This document shows, one piece after another, positions 13,644-15,199 of a stretch of DNA of 15,199 bases (the stretch's first letter is position 1; each line of letters starts with the position of its first letter). Origin of the DNA: Thermoplasmatota archaeon. Lineage in GTDB: Archaea; Thermoplasmatota; Penumbrarchaeia; Penumbrarchaeales; Penumbrarchaeaceae. Below the pieces are notes generated by a model. The model was not told where the DNA came from. It saw only the letters and a list, made by a program, of their open reading frames with translations, and ran no database searches. Location of the stretch: assembly GCA_030595585.1 (NCBI GenBank), contig JAUVCY010000008.1, positions 1 through 15,199 of the forward strand, given 5' to 3'. Position numbers and translations under genes: made by a program.

Positions 13644-15199
13644 ATGAAGAGAGCTTACCGTTGTCTCCTGTTCATCGTACTCCTCGTCGTGGCTGGAGGG
13701 TGGTTCCCCACTACCAGCGGGGAGCGGGAAGATATCGATCCAACCATACTTGAGACAAGAGGCACCAGGACGATCTGGAACGGAACGCTTTGCATCAATA
13801 ACGATACACATCTTGTACAGCTTGCAGAGAACCACTCATGGCCCGGCTCCGGTACGGGAACGGACCCTTATATTATCGCCAATTACACGTTCATTGGATC
13901 GGACCCATGCGCGATATCAATAAATTTCACCACACTCCATATCCGAATAACAAATTGTACCATTGGAGAAGATGAGAACGGCACATCTATTAGTCCAGAA
14001 TATGGGATACTCCTGAATTCGGCGTCGAATATTGCGATAGATCATTGTTACATCAACATCGAGATCATTGGCATCTACGCCTGCTATGTGCGTGAACTGG
14101 ATATCCAGGAATGCAGGATATTCTCCACATGCATCCGGGAAGCCACCTTCGGTATCTTCACCGATCATTGCATGGAGGTCAGGATCTTCGGATGTGTCCT
14201 CAGATCCTTGGATAAGGGAATTGTATCCAGCAATGACCAGAGGGTCCAGGTTGAAGAGAATACTATCGAGAAAATAAGAATGGAGGGCGTTTACCTTTAT
14301 TACACGCAGACGGTCGACATATCACGAAATTGGATACAGGCGGAACTGTATGGAGTATATACATGGTATTCATGGGGCATGAACCTGATCGACAATTATA
14401 TGTCAAATTGTTCAGGAGGGGGCATTTCATGTGCATACTCATACGGGACAATAAGAAACAATACGATAGCCGGCAGCCATAATTTCGGAATATACGCGGC
14501 AAATGGTGAGTTTGACGTCATTGAGAACACCATCTACAATTGCGGACGCATCGGCATCGAGGTATCTACCAACTACTCCAGGATAGAGGATAACACCATA
14601 ACCTCATGCCTGGGCGGAGGTATCGAATTTTGCGGACGATCATCAGAGATAGAGAACAACGTGATCACATCCTGCTCCCGGTTCGGGATCAGGGTGAGGT
14701 CAAAGGGAATCGTCGACACCTGGAAGGTCAAGATCTCGGATAACCTGGTGGCCGATATCGAAGGGATCGGGATCGATCTGGAGAATTCAACCAGCTGCAG
14801 TATCAAGGATAACCTGATCGTTAAATGCAGCGGTTTCGGGATCCGGACATGGGGAAAATATGATGGAGATAATCTCATTTACCTGAATTCATTCATAAGC
14901 AACAATGGGGTGAGCTACTTTCTTGACGATGATGTCAAACAGGTTGGCACATCCTCCACCTCCACTGAATGGAATGGATACAATATGGGAAATTTCTGGT
15001 CGGACCTCACCATTGCTGATGAAAATGGTGACGGGATCGTGGACACAAGATATCCCATAATACAGGGCCAGACCTATGACCACTACCCATTGACATATTC
15101 CCCACATATCCCGGGCCCACTCCGGATCGACTCATACGAGGTGAAGGAGAACAGGATCAGGCTCAACTGGACCCTCCCACCCACCGAGTATGTCGGGGG
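13644..15199 (+). CDS. NosD-like secreted beta-helix protein (3' truncated by window)
   Basis: The frame stays open from ATG 13644 to the right edge (518 codons). A signal peptide (MKRAYRC then a hydrophobic core, cut near residue 25) is followed by a long right-handed beta-helix of N-x-[IV] coils (repeated units such as IENNVITSCSRFGIRV and IEDNTITSCLGGGIEF), which are PbH1/NosD repeats. The NosD hallmark comes at about 445-480: NMGNFWSD, then DENGDGIVDTRYPI and YDHYPL. From about 490 a fibronectin-III-like domain starts (IDSYEVKENRIRLNWTLP). It should be exported and probably surface-displayed, with many N-glycosylation sequons. This architecture is widespread in Thermoplasmatota. NosD itself helps copper-enzyme maturation, but no nos genes are here, so that function should not be transferred. 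Confidence 0.88.
   Translation, partial: MKRAYRCLLFIVLLVVAGGWFPTTSGEREDIDPTILETRGTRTIWNGTLCINNDTHLVQLAENHSWPGSGTGTDPYIIANYTFIGSDPCAISINFTTLHIRITNCTIGEDENGTSISPEYGILLNSASNIAIDHCYINIEIIGIYACYVRELDIQECRIFSTCIREATFGIFTDHCMEVRIFGCVLRSLDKGIVSSNDQRVQVEENTIEKIRMEGVYLYYTQTVDISRNWIQAELYGVYTWYSWGMNLIDNYMSNCSGGGISCAYSYGTIRNNTIAGSHNFGIYAANGEFDVIENTIYNCGRIGIEVSTNYSRIEDNTITSCLGGGIEFCGRSSEIENNVITSCSRFGIRVRSKGIVDTWKVKISDNLVADIEGIGIDLENSTSCSIKDNLIVKCSGFGIRTWGKYDGDNLIYLNSFISNNGVSYFLDDDVKQVGTSSTSTEWNGYNMGNFWSDLTIADENGDGIVDTRYPIIQGQTYDHYPLTYSPHIPGPLRIDSYEVKENRIRLNWTLPPTEYVG

Noticed and set aside
1..15199. CRISPR array, tRNA/rRNA, insertion sequence, intein or riboswitch
   Set aside because: No regularly spaced repeats, no cloverleaf or rRNA signature, no transposase or terminal inverted repeats, and no intein splice motifs in atpA were seen.
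13644..15199. Assigning a NosD copper-maturation role
   Set aside because: The beta-helix and NFWSD/DGDG hallmark match the family fold only; no nitrous oxide reductase or partner genes are nearby, and the FN3-like tail points to a surface protein.

Overview
The window looks like a piece of an archaeal chromosome, most likely from the Thermoplasmatota (Thermoplasma / Methanomassiliicoccales / MBG-D side of the Euryarchaeota). The reasons are a complete archaeal-type (A-type) ATP synthase block, TATA boxes placed for leaderless transcripts, secreted NosD-type beta-helix proteins, and a long coiled-coil protein ending in a DnaJ-like zinc finger. The exact lineage is inference. Coding density is high and intergenic DNA is short and AT-rich.

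Layout. 1-147 (+) is the tail of an unidentified gene that converges on atpA. 155-7221 (-) is an operon read right to left in the order atpH-atpI-atpK-atpE-atpC-atpF-atpA, with gaps of 55 nt or less and a TGATG stop/start overlap between atpC and atpF. 7222-7513 is a 292-nt divergent promoter region. 7514-10249 (+) encodes a 911-residue coiled-coil protein with a six-fold ~100-residue repeat and a 12-cysteine zinc finger. 10263-12110 (+) encodes a secreted, C-terminally membrane-anchored beta-helix protein, 13 nt downstream. 12177-13565 (+) is atpB with its own leaderless promoter. 13644 to the right edge (+) is a truncated NosD-like beta-helix protein entering a fibronectin-III-like domain, also with a leaderless promoter.

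How the genes work together. AtpA and AtpB form the A3B3 catalytic head, AtpC and AtpF are central-stalk parts, AtpE and AtpH form the peripheral stalks, AtpI is the stator membrane subunit and AtpK is the rotor ring. AtpD is not in the window. The order A-F-C-E-K-I-H (-) followed by B (+) is what one inversion of the H-A block next to B would give, with two unrelated genes now between H and B.

Most unusual points. The AtpK rotor protein carries a signal peptide and a thrombospondin-3/EF-hand-like calcium-binding domain ahead of its four membrane helices. AtpC has an N-terminal hydrophobic segment that could reach into the rotor ring. AtpK keeps the full sodium-ligand set known from Enterococcus NtpK with one carboxylate per four helices. 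The six-fold repeat protein with a zinc-finger tail is a family I do not recognise.
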